Shown piece after piece: positions 47,274 to 56,112 of a stretch of DNA of 64,000 nt. Position numbers and translations under genes: made by a program. The stretch lies in contig NZ_CP018725.1 of assembly GCF_001908725.1 (NCBI RefSeq), forward strand, positions 3,534,001 through 3,598,000, given 5' to 3'. The notes beneath the pieces are model-generated. The model saw only the letters and a program-made list of their open reading frames with translations. It had not been told where the DNA came from and ran no database searches. The first letter of the stretch is position 1. Each line of letters begins with the position of its first letter. Source of the stretch: Xanthomonas vesicatoria ATCC 35937. GTDB lineage: Bacteria > Pseudomonadota > Gammaproteobacteria > Xanthomonadales > Xanthomonadaceae.

Positions 47274-49333
47274 GGGCGGGTTGCCTTTCCGGGGACGCCC
47301 CGGGCGGTCTGTGCGACCCGTCCAGCATGCTCCTGGCGCAGCCGGATCGCCAGCAGGGTGATGTCGTCGTACGGGTCGGCATTACCGGTGAAGCGCGCGA
47401 TGTCGGCGATCACCGCCTTGCATTGCGCCGCGGCACTGCGACGCGGGTGCAGCGTGGCCATCAGCCGCTCCAGCCCATAGCTGGCGCCATGCTCGTCCAT
47501 CGCCTCGGTCACCCCGTCGGTGTACCCCAACAGGGTCTGGCCAGCAGTCATCCTGCCCTGCAGCACCGGGAACGAGGCCTGCGGTTCGATCCCCAGCGGC
47601 GGGCCAGTGTCCAGCGGCAGCGCATGTGCCTTGCCGTCGATGTCGATCAACAACGGTGGCTCGTGCCCGGCACTGGCCAGCCAGTAGTCGCCGCTCACCA
47701 CATTGATCAGGCCACACAGCACCGTGGCGAACATGCAGGTGTCGTTGTTCTCGGCCAACCGCGTGGAGGCGGCAATCAGGATGCCGTCCGGGCGCGTATG
47801 CCGGCGCGCGGCGATTTCCAGCACGCTCACCGCGCGCGCCATGAACAAGGCCGCCGGCACGCCCTTGTCGGACACATCGCCCACCACAAACCACAACAGC
47901 CCCGGTTCGGTTTCGACGAAGTGGTAGAAATCGCCGCCCACCGCCTTGGCAGGCTCCAGCCAGGCGCAGGTTTCCAGATGCGAACTCGCACGGTCGAAGG
48001 TGCGCCCGGACGGCAGCATCGCCTGCTGGATCTCGCGTGCAATCTGCAGCTCGCTCTGCATGCGTTCGCGCGCGGCGGTCATCTCGCCGATCTCGGCGAT
48101 GTGGTGACGGATCGCATCGCGTGCGCTGTCGAACGCGCGCGCCATCACGCCCACCTCGTCATCGCGCTCGATATGCCGTAACGGGTACTCGAATTCGCCA
48201 CGACGGAAATGCTCGGCGGTGTCGGTCAATTCCTCGATCGGCCGCGTCAACTTGCGCGTAATCCGCGCCATCAACCACCACCACACGCCCGCACCCAGCA
48301 ATGCGGCCGCGGCCACCCACGCCGCCAGCCAGTTCAGACCAGACAATACATAGTCTTTCGAGGCAGACAGCACAAACGTCCAGCCACTGCGTCCAACCGC
48401 CGCGCTATGGGTCAGAAAGCGCTCGCCATCCGGCGCCGTGTGCGAAAACGAAATCGGCTGGCCGGCGGCGAGTGCGCGCTGCAAGGGCCGCAGATCCGGT
48501 CGCGAGCGCGCCACATAAGCCTCCAGCGAGTGGTGCAGGTTGAGTGCCGGGTCCGGGCTGAACACCAGCATGCCTTCCGGCGACAACAGCATCGGCTGGA
48601 TCCCGAGATCGCGCGGTAACTGGTCGATGATCTCGCGTAGATGCTGCAACGGCAGATCCACGCTCACCATGCCGACGGGCGCCGCATCGGGCGCATCGCC
48701 CGGCCGCCGCAGCGGCAGGTTATAGCTGGTGTACAGCGCGCTGCCACCATCGCTGTTGAGGTACGGCTCGGACCACCACGCACGGCCTTCGCGCTGCGTG
48801 CGCAGGTACCACGGCATCGCGCGATAGTCGTAGCCCAGCTCCATCACCGACTTTTCAACGGTGCGCGTGCCATCGCGATGCACGTGCCAGACAAAGCCGG
48901 TGTCGTGGGCTTTTTGGGTTCGGGGTTCGATGATCAGCCGCGCCGCACCGATATCCGGGTCGCCACTGAGCGTGGCCAGCAACAATGCGCGCAGGTTGAA
49001 TGGCTGCAACCCCACCGCGCCGCTGCTCGCCGCCAGCGTGCGCCCGCTCACCTGCACCGAATCCAGCATCGCCGCCAGGCTGCGTGCGGTCTGCTCGGTC
49101 AGCCCGTCCACCTCGGTCCGCGCTGCTTGCACCAGTTCCGCACGCGCGCCCAAGTAGAACAGCGTCCCCAGCGCTGCCAGCAACACCACCAGCACCGCGG
49201 TTGCAGCCAGCATCACCCGCGTACGCAAGCTGTTGCGCCAGCGCACGCGTGGGGCGGCCGGTGTGGGCGGCGTAGGCGCTGGTGGGCGGGTCACGATGGC
49301 GCACACTCCCGGGCGATGGCTGCGCTCGATCAT
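47270..49333 (-). CDS. membrane sensor SpoIIE-type PP2C phosphatase
   Basis: A 687-residue sensor phosphatase. It has an N-terminal membrane segment (about residues 37-57, VMLAATAVLVVLLAALGTLFY), a large periplasmic dCache-like domain (~60-325), a second transmembrane segment (~335-355, WLAAWVAAAALLGAGVWWWL), a HAMP domain (RPIEELTDTAEHFRRG), and a C-terminal PP2C/SpoIIE domain with VGGDFYHFVET, GDVSDKGVPAALFMA and YTDGVTEAMD. It is predicted to dephosphorylate the STAS partner in response to an external signal. The start at 49333 gives a cytosolic leader; later starts are possible. Confidence 0.93.
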   Translation of the reverse strand: MIERSHRPGVCAIVTRPPAPTPPTPAAPRVRWRNSLRTRVMLAATAVLVVLLAALGTLFYLGARAELVQAARTEVDGLTEQTARSLAAMLDSVQVSGRTLAASSGAVGLQPFNLRALLLATLSGDPDIGAARLIIEPRTQKAHDTGFVWHVHRDGTRTVEKSVMELGYDYRAMPWYLRTQREGRAWWSEPYLNSDGGSALYTSYNLPLRRPGDAPDAAPVGMVSVDLPLQHLREIIDQLPRDLGIQPMLLSPEGMLVFSPDPALNLHHSLEAYVARSRPDLRPLQRALAAGQPISFSHTAPDGERFLTHSAAVGRSGWTFVLSASKDYVLSGLNWLAAWVAAAALLGAGVWWWLMARITRKLTRPIEELTDTAEHFRRGEFEYPLRHIERDDEVGVMARAFDSARDAIRHHIAEIGEMTAARERMQSELQIAREIQQAMLPSGRTFDRASSHLETCAWLEPAKAVGGDFYHFVETEPGLLWFVVGDVSDKGVPAALFMARAVSVLEIAARRHTRPDGILIAASTRLAENNDTCMFATVLCGLINVVSGDYWLASAGHEPPLLIDIDGKAHALPLDTGPPLGIEPQASFPVLQGRMTAGQTLLGYTDGVTEAMDEHGASYGLERLMATLHPRRSAAAQCKAVIADIARFTGNADPYDDITLLAIRLRQEHAGRVAQTARGVPGKATRP

Positions 49334-49448
49334 CGCAGTTTTGCGCCCATCCACAATCGCCGCAGCGGCCTCATCCTCACCTCGCCTCGATTGACCCCCC
49401 GGATGCAGGCGGACTAGATTGGCTGCCCAACTGCCACGGAGGCCGGCC

Positions 49449-50117
49449 TTGCGCCAGATTCTGACCCCAAGCCTGCTGGCCCTATTGCTTACGGCCTGTA
49501 GCGCCCCGGAGACCAGCATGACCCAGACCCAATCCCCCGCCACCGAGGCCGCCGCAGAAGCCGACGTCGAGGCCGGCGGCCGCGGCCTTGCCAAGGTGAA
49601 TCCGAGTCCGCGCAAGGCTTACGCGCTGACGCTTACCTTGGATAAGGCGCCAGGTCCGTTTGCGGCAGTGAATGGGTATGCGCAGTACGACGTCAGCAAC
49701 GACAGCGAATGCGGCCAGATTCATCCGGAAACGGGCGTCGGGCAGCGCATCACGAGTAGTGAGCCGGTTGTGCTGAAAAAAATATCAGAGCAGAAATATC
49801 AAGGCGTCATCCATCTTGATCTCATGCTGGACGAGGACTACTACGGGCGCGGGCAATGTCATTGGGAAATGACGGGCGCACGTGTTTCTCTAAAGGCCAG
49901 CGGAAAAAAAGAGGAAACCGCATTCCTACCGTTCATCGAGACCAAAGATATCATCGCCGGAAAACCCGTCACTCTGTATTTCTGGAAGGGCGGTTATCCC
50001 AAGGAGGATATCGAGGACTACGCCGACAACGGCTTGCCCACGGCGTCGGAATTCAAGCCTGAGCTGCGCGATCAATTGTTCTCGGTCACCCTTGTCGCCA
50101 AAGAGGTTTCCCCATGA
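49449..50117 (+). CDS. putative X-T4SS immunity lipoprotein for the downstream lipase effector
   Basis: A 222-residue lipoprotein. The TTG at 49449 is preferred because it follows ACGGAGG and gives the lipoprotein signal MRQILTPSLLALLLTACSA with lipobox Cys17; a TTG 30 bases earlier is the alternative. It overlaps the next gene by 4 bases (ATGA), so immunity and effector are translationally coupled. By position it matches the X. citri XAC0573 immunity protein that neutralises the lipase effector XAC0574. The mature part has no recognised enzymatic domain. Confidence 0.82.
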   Translation: MRQILTPSLLALLLTACSAPETSMTQTQSPATEAAAEADVEAGGRGLAKVNPSPRKAYALTLTLDKAPGPFAAVNGYAQYDVSNDSECGQIHPETGVGQRITSSEPVVLKKISEQKYQGVIHLDLMLDEDYYGRGQCHWEMTGARVSLKASGKKEETAFLPFIETKDIIAGKPVTLYFWKGGYPKEDIEDYADNGLPTASEFKPELRDQLFSVTLVAKEVSP

Positions 50118-51439
50118 AGCCTACCTCGCAGCAATACGCCATTCTTTCTAACGAGGGCTACGTCGATCACAAGGTCGGTAAGCGTGGCCCTGGTGACCGT
50201 GAGCGGGTGGATGTTGGCGGCGAGAGCTACGAGATTCTGGAACACGTCAATAATCCAAAGACAGGCTACCAGGGAACAATCTATCAACGTGTTGGCGGCG
50301 GAGACATCGTCGTCGCCCACCGGGGCACCGAGGAAATCCTTCGTGACGCGGTGCAGGCAGATGGCTCCATGGTGTTTCAGCGCATCAACCCACAAGCCGA
50401 TGATGCGATCGCCCTGACAAAAAGTGCACTTGGCTATGCGGCCAAGCAGGAGCAGCGTACCGGGCACGCTCCTGAGGTTACTGTGACTGGTCACTCGCTG
50501 GGCGGAGCGCTTGCGCAGGTCAGCGCGCATCATTTCGATCTGAAAGGTGAAACCTTCAACGCCTATGGAGCAGCAAGCTTGGCGTACCGCATCCCGGAGG
50601 GTGGCACCAGTATGGTCAACCATGTCATGGCCGCCGATCCTGTGAGCGCAGCATCTCCGCATTTCGGAGAGGTGTGCGTTTATGCCAGGCCCAACGAGAT
50701 TGCAACGCTGAGCGCAATGGGCTACAGCAACAGCAAGGTGAATTTCCTGATTCCCGATTCACCTGTGGCCTCTGCTGTCAATTCGTTGGGTTCGCACACC
50801 ATCAAGAACTTTCTGGATGAGCGTTCTCCGCTCAATGACCCGCAAGCGCGTCAACTTGCAGATCAAAATAAGAGAATGATCAACGAGTACCGATCTGATC
50901 TGGACGAGATCCGCAGCGGAATCACTCTATTGAGCCGGGGTCCAAAGGGCCTGGGTCAGGACGCCATCGACGCCATCCGCGGCCCGCTCGCTCCAGGCGA
51001 GCCCGCCAAGCGCGATGCGCGCGAGCATGGCAACGACCACACCTCGTTGCGTATCGATCAACCTGGGCACGTGGGCAACCCCTTGTTCCAGGATGCGCAA
51101 CGCGGCGTGCATGCACAGGACGCACGTGCGGGGCGCAGCCCCGATCATCAGAGTGCGCAGTTGTCTGGCTCGCTCGCGTCGGAAATGCATGCCGCCGGTG
51201 GCCAGCGCATCGATGCGGTGACGATGAGCCCGGATGCCGCGCGCACGTTTGCGGTGCAGGGCCGCTTGGACGACCCGGCGCAACTGCGCGTGAGCGTCGA
51301 CACCATGACGGCCATGAACACGCCGCTCGAACAGAGCAGCCAACGTGTGGCCGACAACGCCGCGCGGCAGTCGGTGGCGTTGGAACAGCAGCAGGCGCAG
51401 ACCCAGCAACAACAGCAGGGCGCGCGTGTAATGAGCTGA
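50114..51439 (+). CDS. XVIPCD lipase effector of the X-T4SS
   Basis: A 441-residue protein with an N-terminal class-3-type lipase domain. The nucleophile elbow is GHSLGG at residues 126-131 (Ser128), with upstream VAHRGTEEILRDAV and downstream AADPVSAASPHFG supplying other active-site residues. Residues about 305-425 form an XVIPCD (RIDQPGHVGNPLFQDAQR, then GQRIDAVTMSPDAARTFAVQ), the signal recognised by VirD4 of the Xanthomonadales T4SS, followed by a Gln-rich tail. It is an antibacterial phospholipase-type toxin, orthologous by position and design to X. citri XAC0574. Its immunity gene overlaps it upstream. Confidence 0.88.
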   Translation: MKPTSQQYAILSNEGYVDHKVGKRGPGDRERVDVGGESYEILEHVNNPKTGYQGTIYQRVGGGDIVVAHRGTEEILRDAVQADGSMVFQRINPQADDAIALTKSALGYAAKQEQRTGHAPEVTVTGHSLGGALAQVSAHHFDLKGETFNAYGAASLAYRIPEGGTSMVNHVMAADPVSAASPHFGEVCVYARPNEIATLSAMGYSNSKVNFLIPDSPVASAVNSLGSHTIKNFLDERSPLNDPQARQLADQNKRMINEYRSDLDEIRSGITLLSRGPKGLGQDAIDAIRGPLAPGEPAKRDAREHGNDHTSLRIDQPGHVGNPLFQDAQRGVHAQDARAGRSPDHQSAQLSGSLASEMHAAGGQRIDAVTMSPDAARTFAVQGRLDDPAQLRVSVDTMTAMNTPLEQSSQRVADNAARQSVALEQQQAQTQQQQQGARVMS

Positions 51440-51466
51440 GCGCAGCGCACAAGCCGGCTGCGCCCA

Positions 51467-51493
51467 CCACCAGGCGGGCGCAGTCGGTGCTCG
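51467..51493. repeat. 27-base dispersed repeat, copy 2
   Basis: Matches 7054-7080 at 26 of 27 bases. It lies just beyond the stop codon of the XVIPCD lipase gene, in a position similar to that of copy 1 relative to the distal xopX. Confidence 0.5.
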
Positions 51494-51586
51494 CTGCCGT
51501 ATATGCCACGCACGTACTGCGGTCGTTGTGTGGTGCCTACACCCACCTGACAAACGCTTGCGACGTTCTCACCGCTCCAAAATAAG

Positions 51587-51608
51587 CGCCGGCATGCCCG
51601 GCGTTTTT
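51587..51608 (+). terminator. rho-independent terminator
   Basis: CGCCG/CGGCG arms with a GCATGCC loop are followed by T6. It lies about 148 bases after the lipase effector gene and would end that transcript. Confidence 0.8.
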
Positions 51609-51901
51609 TATGTATTGCGCAACCAGGCGCCTCTTTCCTGCTGCAAGCGCACAACAAACCGGCATCGCGTTCGGCCTGCACTCGTAAATTCAGGCACTTT
51701 GCGCCCGGAGATATTCCGTCATCACCGCTGAGCTATAGCGACCTCGACCGATTGAAAAGCAGGTGCTTGAATCGCCAACGTTTCGCAGCGTCACTGGCCT
51801 TGACTGCAATCAACGCGTCACGCCGTACCAAGCGGATCGAATCAGGGGGATTAGGCAAGGCGCCATCTGGCGCGACATCCATCGATCAAGGGAGAGGGTT
51901 C

Positions 51902-52900
51902 ATGAGTGTGTTGAGTACGCGTTACGGCCGCCTGTTGTTGTTGCTGCTGTCGTTGGTCTGCATGAGCGCGGGCGCGCAGGGCATCGCCAAGGGCGCCGAC
52001 GTCAGCTGGCTCAACCAGCAGGCTGCCAACAATCCGCCGCAGGTCTTTCGCGATGCCTCGAACAAGACCACCGACTTCATCAAGCTGTTCAAGGACGTGG
52101 GCGGCAACGCCATCCGCCTGCGCGTATGGGTCAACCCGTCGGGTGGCTGGAACGATGGCCGCGACACCCTGGACAAGGCCAAGGGCGCCGCCGCCCAAGG
52201 CATGCGCATCATGATCGACTTCCATTACAGCGACAGCTGGGCCGACCCCGGCAAGCAGAACAAACCAGCGGCCTGGGCAGGCCATAACGTGGCCCAGCTC
52301 ACTACCGACGTCTACAACCACACCCAGGGCATCCTCAAATATCTCAAGGACAACGGCATCACCGTCACCTGGGTGCAGGTGGGCAACGAGATCAACCAGG
52401 GCATGTTGTGGAACGAGGGCAAGACGCCCAACTTCGCCACCCTGGGCCAGTTCATCAACAGCGGCTACAACGCCACCAAGGCGGTGTATCCCAATGCCAA
52501 GGCCGTCGTGCATCTGGCCAACGGCTACGACAACGCCAACTTCCGCTGGTTCTTCGACAACCTGCGCTCGGCCGGCGGCAAGTGGGACGTCATCGGCATG
52601 TCGCATTACCCTCCCGTCGGCAGCTGGCAGGACTACAACAGCCGCCTGGACACCAACATGCGCGACATGATTGCCCGCTACGGCAGCGACGTGGTGGTCG
52701 CCGAGGTCGGCATGGACTGGCAGCAGGCCGCCACCACCCGCGCCATGCTCACCAACCTGCTCAACCGCAGCAACGCCATCGGCGCGCGCGTGCTCGGCAT
52801 CTTCTACTGGGAGCCCAACGCCTACCCGGGCTGGCAGGGCTACACCATGGGCGCGGTCAACACCAACGGCCAGCTGACCGAAGCGCTGCAGGCGTTCTGA
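51902..52900 (+). CDS. galA: endo-beta-1,4-galactanase, glycoside hydrolase family 53
   Basis: A 332-residue secreted enzyme that cuts beta-1,4-galactan side chains of pectin. The signal peptide (LLLLLLSLVCMSAGAQG) leads into GIAKGADVSWLNQQA, typical of GH53. The acid/base residue is Glu163 in VGNEINQGMLW and the nucleophile Glu268 in AEVGMDW; both are intact. The start ATG follows AGGGAGAGGGTTC. The enzyme is expected in the periplasm or outside the cell, where it attacks plant cell walls. Confidence 0.94.
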   Translation: MSVLSTRYGRLLLLLLSLVCMSAGAQGIAKGADVSWLNQQAANNPPQVFRDASNKTTDFIKLFKDVGGNAIRLRVWVNPSGGWNDGRDTLDKAKGAAAQGMRIMIDFHYSDSWADPGKQNKPAAWAGHNVAQLTTDVYNHTQGILKYLKDNGITVTWVQVGNEINQGMLWNEGKTPNFATLGQFINSGYNATKAVYPNAKAVVHLANGYDNANFRWFFDNLRSAGGKWDVIGMSHYPPVGSWQDYNSRLDTNMRDMIARYGSDVVVAEVGMDWQQAATTRAMLTNLLNRSNAIGARVLGIFYWEPNAYPGWQGYTMGAVNTNGQLTEALQAF

Positions 52901-52917
52901 CCAACCCGTCCTCGCCC

Positions 52918-52983
52918 GTAGGAGCGCACCCGGGCGCGACGGGCATGACCGATAGAGCCCGTCGCGCCCGGGTGCGCTCCTAC
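52918..52983. repeat. perfect REP-like palindrome
   Basis: Two perfectly complementary 26-base arms (52918-52943 and 52958-52983), beginning GTAGGAGCGCACCCGGGCG, flank a 14-base loop. This is the complete form of the element inside the mdc operon at 38246-38308. It may also form the 3' end of the galactanase mRNA. Confidence 0.92.
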
Positions 52984-53233
52984 ATCGGTCCGTTCCGCGC
53001 CGGGCCAGCGGCCATCCCCACCGCTGGCCCTTATCCTTTGGTCGTACACCGGCTGCGCCCGCTGCGCCGGACCCTCGCTCCGGCCGGCAGCGATACACCA
53101 GCCATCGCACGACACCGTCCCATTCCATACGCACCCGTAGCGAGGAATGGCAACAGGTGCGTGCGGTACACTTGGGGGTTCACGAATTCACGATGTCGAC
53201 ACACCCGCGGGGTGTGTCCCCCCGGGAGCGCTA

Positions 53234-55921
53234 ATGAACTGGTTGAACGAAGTGCTGCACAACGATCCGAACCCGCTCGAGACGCAGGAGTGGCTCGAAT
53301 CGATCAAGGCCGTCATCGATGTAGAAGGTCCTGAGCGCGCCCATCAGCTGCTGGAAGGCATGGTCGAACAGACCCGCCGCGCCGGCGCTTACCTGCCGTT
53401 CTCGCCCACCACCGAGTACGTCAACACCATCTCTCCGGCCAACGAGGCCAAGAACCCCGGCGATTCTGCGCTGGAGTGGAAGATCCGCTCGATCATCCGC
53501 TGGAACGCCATGGCCACCGTCGTGCGCGCCAACCGCAAGCCGGGCGACCTGGGCGGCCACATTGCCTCGTTCGCCTCCAGCGCCACGCTGTACGACGTGG
53601 GCTTCAACCACTTCTGGCGCGCGCCCTCGGATAGCCATCCGGGCGACCTGCTGTTTGTCCAGGGCCACAGCGCCCCGGGCATCTACGCCCGCGCCTTCCT
53701 GGAAGGCCGCATCAGCCAGGCCCAGCTGGACAACTTCCGCATGGAAGTGGACGGCCAGGGCATCTCCTCCTACCCGCACCCGTGGCTGATGCCCGAGTTC
53801 TGGCAGACCCCCACCGTGTCGATGGGCCTGGGCCCGCTGGCCGCCATCTACCAGGCGCAGTTCATGCGCTACCTGGAAAACCGCGGCCTGATCGAGAAGT
53901 CCGACCGCAAGGTGTGGTGCTTCATCGGCGACGGCGAGAGCGACGAGCCGGAAACCCTCGGCGCCATCGCCCTGGCCGGCCGCGAAGGCCTGGACAACCT
54001 CATCTTCGTGGTCAACTGCAACCTGCAGCGCCTGGACGGCCCGGTGCGCGGCAACGGCAAGATCATCCAGGAACTGGAAGGCGTGTTCCGTGGCGGCGGC
54101 TGGAACGTCATCAAGCTGCTCTGGGGCGGCTACTGGGACGCGCTGCTGGCCAAGGACACCGACGGTGTGCTGCGCAAGCTGATGATGGAAACCGTCGACG
54201 GCGAATACCAGAACTGCAAGGCCTTCGGCGGCGCCTATACCCGCGAGAATTTCTTCGGCAAGTACCCGGAGACCGCGGCCATGGTCGCCGGCCTGTCCGA
54301 CGACGACATCTGGCGCCTGAACCGTGGCGGCCACGACCCGCACAAGGTGTACGCCGCCTACCACCAGGCCGTGAACACCAAGGGCATGCCCACCGTGATC
54401 CTGGCCAAGACGGTCAAGGGCTACGGCATGGGTTCGGCCGGTGAGGCGCTCAACCCCACCCACCAGACCAAGAAGCTGGACGACGCGGCGGTCAAGCACT
54501 TCCGCGACCGTTTCAACATCCCGGTGACCGACGCCCAGCTGGAAGACGGCCAGGTGCCCTTCTACCACCCCGGCGAAGATTCCCCGGAAGTGCAGTACCT
54601 CAAAGAACGCCGCAACGTGCTGGGCGGCTTCCTGCCGCAGCGCCGTCCCAAGGCCAGCAAGTCGTTCGTCGCGCCCACGCTCGACAAGTTCGAGCGCCTG
54701 CTCAAGGACAGCGGCGAGCGCAGCTATTCCACCACCATGTCGTTCGTGCAGAGCCTCAACATCGCGCTGCGCGACAAGGAACTGGGCCCGCGCATCGTGC
54801 CGATCGTGGCCGATGAGGCGCGCACCTTCGGCATGGAAGGCATGTTCCGCCAGATCGGCATCTATGCCCCGTTCGGCCAGAAGTACAAGCCGGTCGATGC
54901 AGACCAGCTGATGTACTACCGCGAAGACCAGACTGGCCAGGTGCTGCAGCAGGGCATCAGCGAGCCGGGCGCCATCGCCTCGTGGATGGCCGCCGGCACC
55001 AGCTACTCGGTCTCCGATGTGCCGATGCTGCCGTTCTACATCTACTACTCCATGTTCGGCTTCCAGCGCGTGGGCGACATCGCCTGGCAGGCAGCGGACA
55101 TGCGCACGCGTGGCTTCCTGCTCGGCGGCACCGCCGGCCGCACCACGCTCAATGGCGAAGGCCTGCAGCACGAAGACGGCTTCAGCCAGGTCATCGCCGG
55201 CTCCATCCCGAATGTGCGTAGCTACGACCCGACCTTCGGTTTCGAAGTCACCGTCATCATGCAGCACGGCATGAAGGCGATGATGGAAGACCAGATCGAC
55301 GAGTACTACTACATCACCCTGATGAACGAGAACTACGTCCACCCCGGCATGCCGGACGGCGCAGCCGAGGGCATCATCAAGGGCATGTACCTGCTCAAGG
55401 ACGCCGGCAAGCCCAAGAAGGGCGAGCTGCGCGTGCAGCTGCTGGGCAGCGGCACCATCCTGCGCGAGGCCATTGCCGCGGCCGAGCTGCTGGACAAGGA
55501 CTTCGGCGTCACCGCCGACATCTGGTCCTGCCCCAGCCTCAACGAAGTGCGCCGCGACGGCTATGCCGTGGAACGCTGGAACCGCCTGCACCCGGAGGCC
55601 GAACAGCGCAAGCCCTACGTCACCCAGCTGCTGGAAGGCCGCCAGGGCCCGGCCGTCGCCGCAACCGACTACGTGCGCGCCTTCGCCGACCAGATCCGCG
55701 CCTTCGTCCCGATGACCTACACCGTACTCGGCACGGATGGGTTCGGTCGCTCGGATACGCGTGCGAACCTGCGCCGGTTCTTTGAGGTCGATCGGTACTA
55801 CATCGCGCATGCGGCGATTGCCGCGCTGGCGAAGGATGGCAAGATGACCGGCAAGGATGTGGCTCGGGCGATTAAGCAGTACAAGATTGATCCGGAGAAG
55901 GCGAATCCTGTTGGGGTTTGA
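53234..55921 (+). CDS. aceE: pyruvate dehydrogenase E1 component
   Basis: Homodimeric E1 (AceE type), 895 residues, decarboxylates pyruvate with ThDP and passes the acetyl group to E2 lipoyl domains. The ThDP/Mg motif is GDGESDEPE near residue 232. Further features are GHIASFASSATLYDVGFNHF, with the catalytic His region, and DEARTFGMEGMFRQIG. The start MNWLNEVLHNDPNP at 53234 gives the normal length. E2 and E3 genes are not downstream; a restriction island follows instead. Confidence 0.97.
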   Translation: MNWLNEVLHNDPNPLETQEWLESIKAVIDVEGPERAHQLLEGMVEQTRRAGAYLPFSPTTEYVNTISPANEAKNPGDSALEWKIRSIIRWNAMATVVRANRKPGDLGGHIASFASSATLYDVGFNHFWRAPSDSHPGDLLFVQGHSAPGIYARAFLEGRISQAQLDNFRMEVDGQGISSYPHPWLMPEFWQTPTVSMGLGPLAAIYQAQFMRYLENRGLIEKSDRKVWCFIGDGESDEPETLGAIALAGREGLDNLIFVVNCNLQRLDGPVRGNGKIIQELEGVFRGGGWNVIKLLWGGYWDALLAKDTDGVLRKLMMETVDGEYQNCKAFGGAYTRENFFGKYPETAAMVAGLSDDDIWRLNRGGHDPHKVYAAYHQAVNTKGMPTVILAKTVKGYGMGSAGEALNPTHQTKKLDDAAVKHFRDRFNIPVTDAQLEDGQVPFYHPGEDSPEVQYLKERRNVLGGFLPQRRPKASKSFVAPTLDKFERLLKDSGERSYSTTMSFVQSLNIALRDKELGPRIVPIVADEARTFGMEGMFRQIGIYAPFGQKYKPVDADQLMYYREDQTGQVLQQGISEPGAIASWMAAGTSYSVSDVPMLPFYIYYSMFGFQRVGDIAWQAADMRTRGFLLGGTAGRTTLNGEGLQHEDGFSQVIAGSIPNVRSYDPTFGFEVTVIMQHGMKAMMEDQIDEYYYITLMNENYVHPGMPDGAAEGIIKGMYLLKDAGKPKKGELRVQLLGSGTILREAIAAAELLDKDFGVTADIWSCPSLNEVRRDGYAVERWNRLHPEAEQRKPYVTQLLEGRQGPAVAATDYVRAFADQIRAFVPMTYTVLGTDGFGRSDTRANLRRFFEVDRYYIAHAAIAALAKDGKMTGKDVARAIKQYKIDPEKANPVGV

Positions 55922-55973
55922 TGGGTTGCATTGACTTTAGATTCGTAGCTCGCCCCTTGTGTCTTTCGTAAAA

Positions 55974-56004
55974 GCGCCCGCTTGGCCTATGCCAAGCGGG
56001 CGTT
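55974..56004 (+). terminator. stem-loop terminator of aceE
   Basis: GCGCCCGCTTGGC and GCCAAGCGGGCGTT form a strong stem around CTAT, 52 bases after the aceE stop. The T run is short. It marks the left edge of the A+T-rich island. Confidence 0.7.
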
Positions 56005-56112
56005 GTATGTTTAGAGATGTCATTCTCAGCATCTGCGACGCAAGAGAATTTAGATGTGTCGCAAAGCGCATCTTCGCGCTGAATTATTTAAAGTGTCCTG
56101 AGATTTACTGTG

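Larger units (their letters stand above)
51440..51901. other. 462-base intergenic region with terminator and repeat
   Basis: Spacer between the lipase effector and the galactanase. It holds the second copy of the 27-base dispersed repeat (51467-51493) and the terminator at 51587-51608. I see no gene. Confidence 0.5.

Noticed and set aside
51370..51420. CAG/CAA-rich repeat at the end of the lipase effector
   Set aside because: It encodes the Gln-rich tail that normally follows an XVIPCD, so it is not an independent repeat element.
53231..55810. Very long antisense frame opposite aceE (859 codons), and similar long antisense frames opposite groEL, the TonB receptor and the AsmA-like genes
   Set aside because: They mirror the codon bias of the real genes in G+C-rich DNA, have no ribosome sites and no family resemblance.
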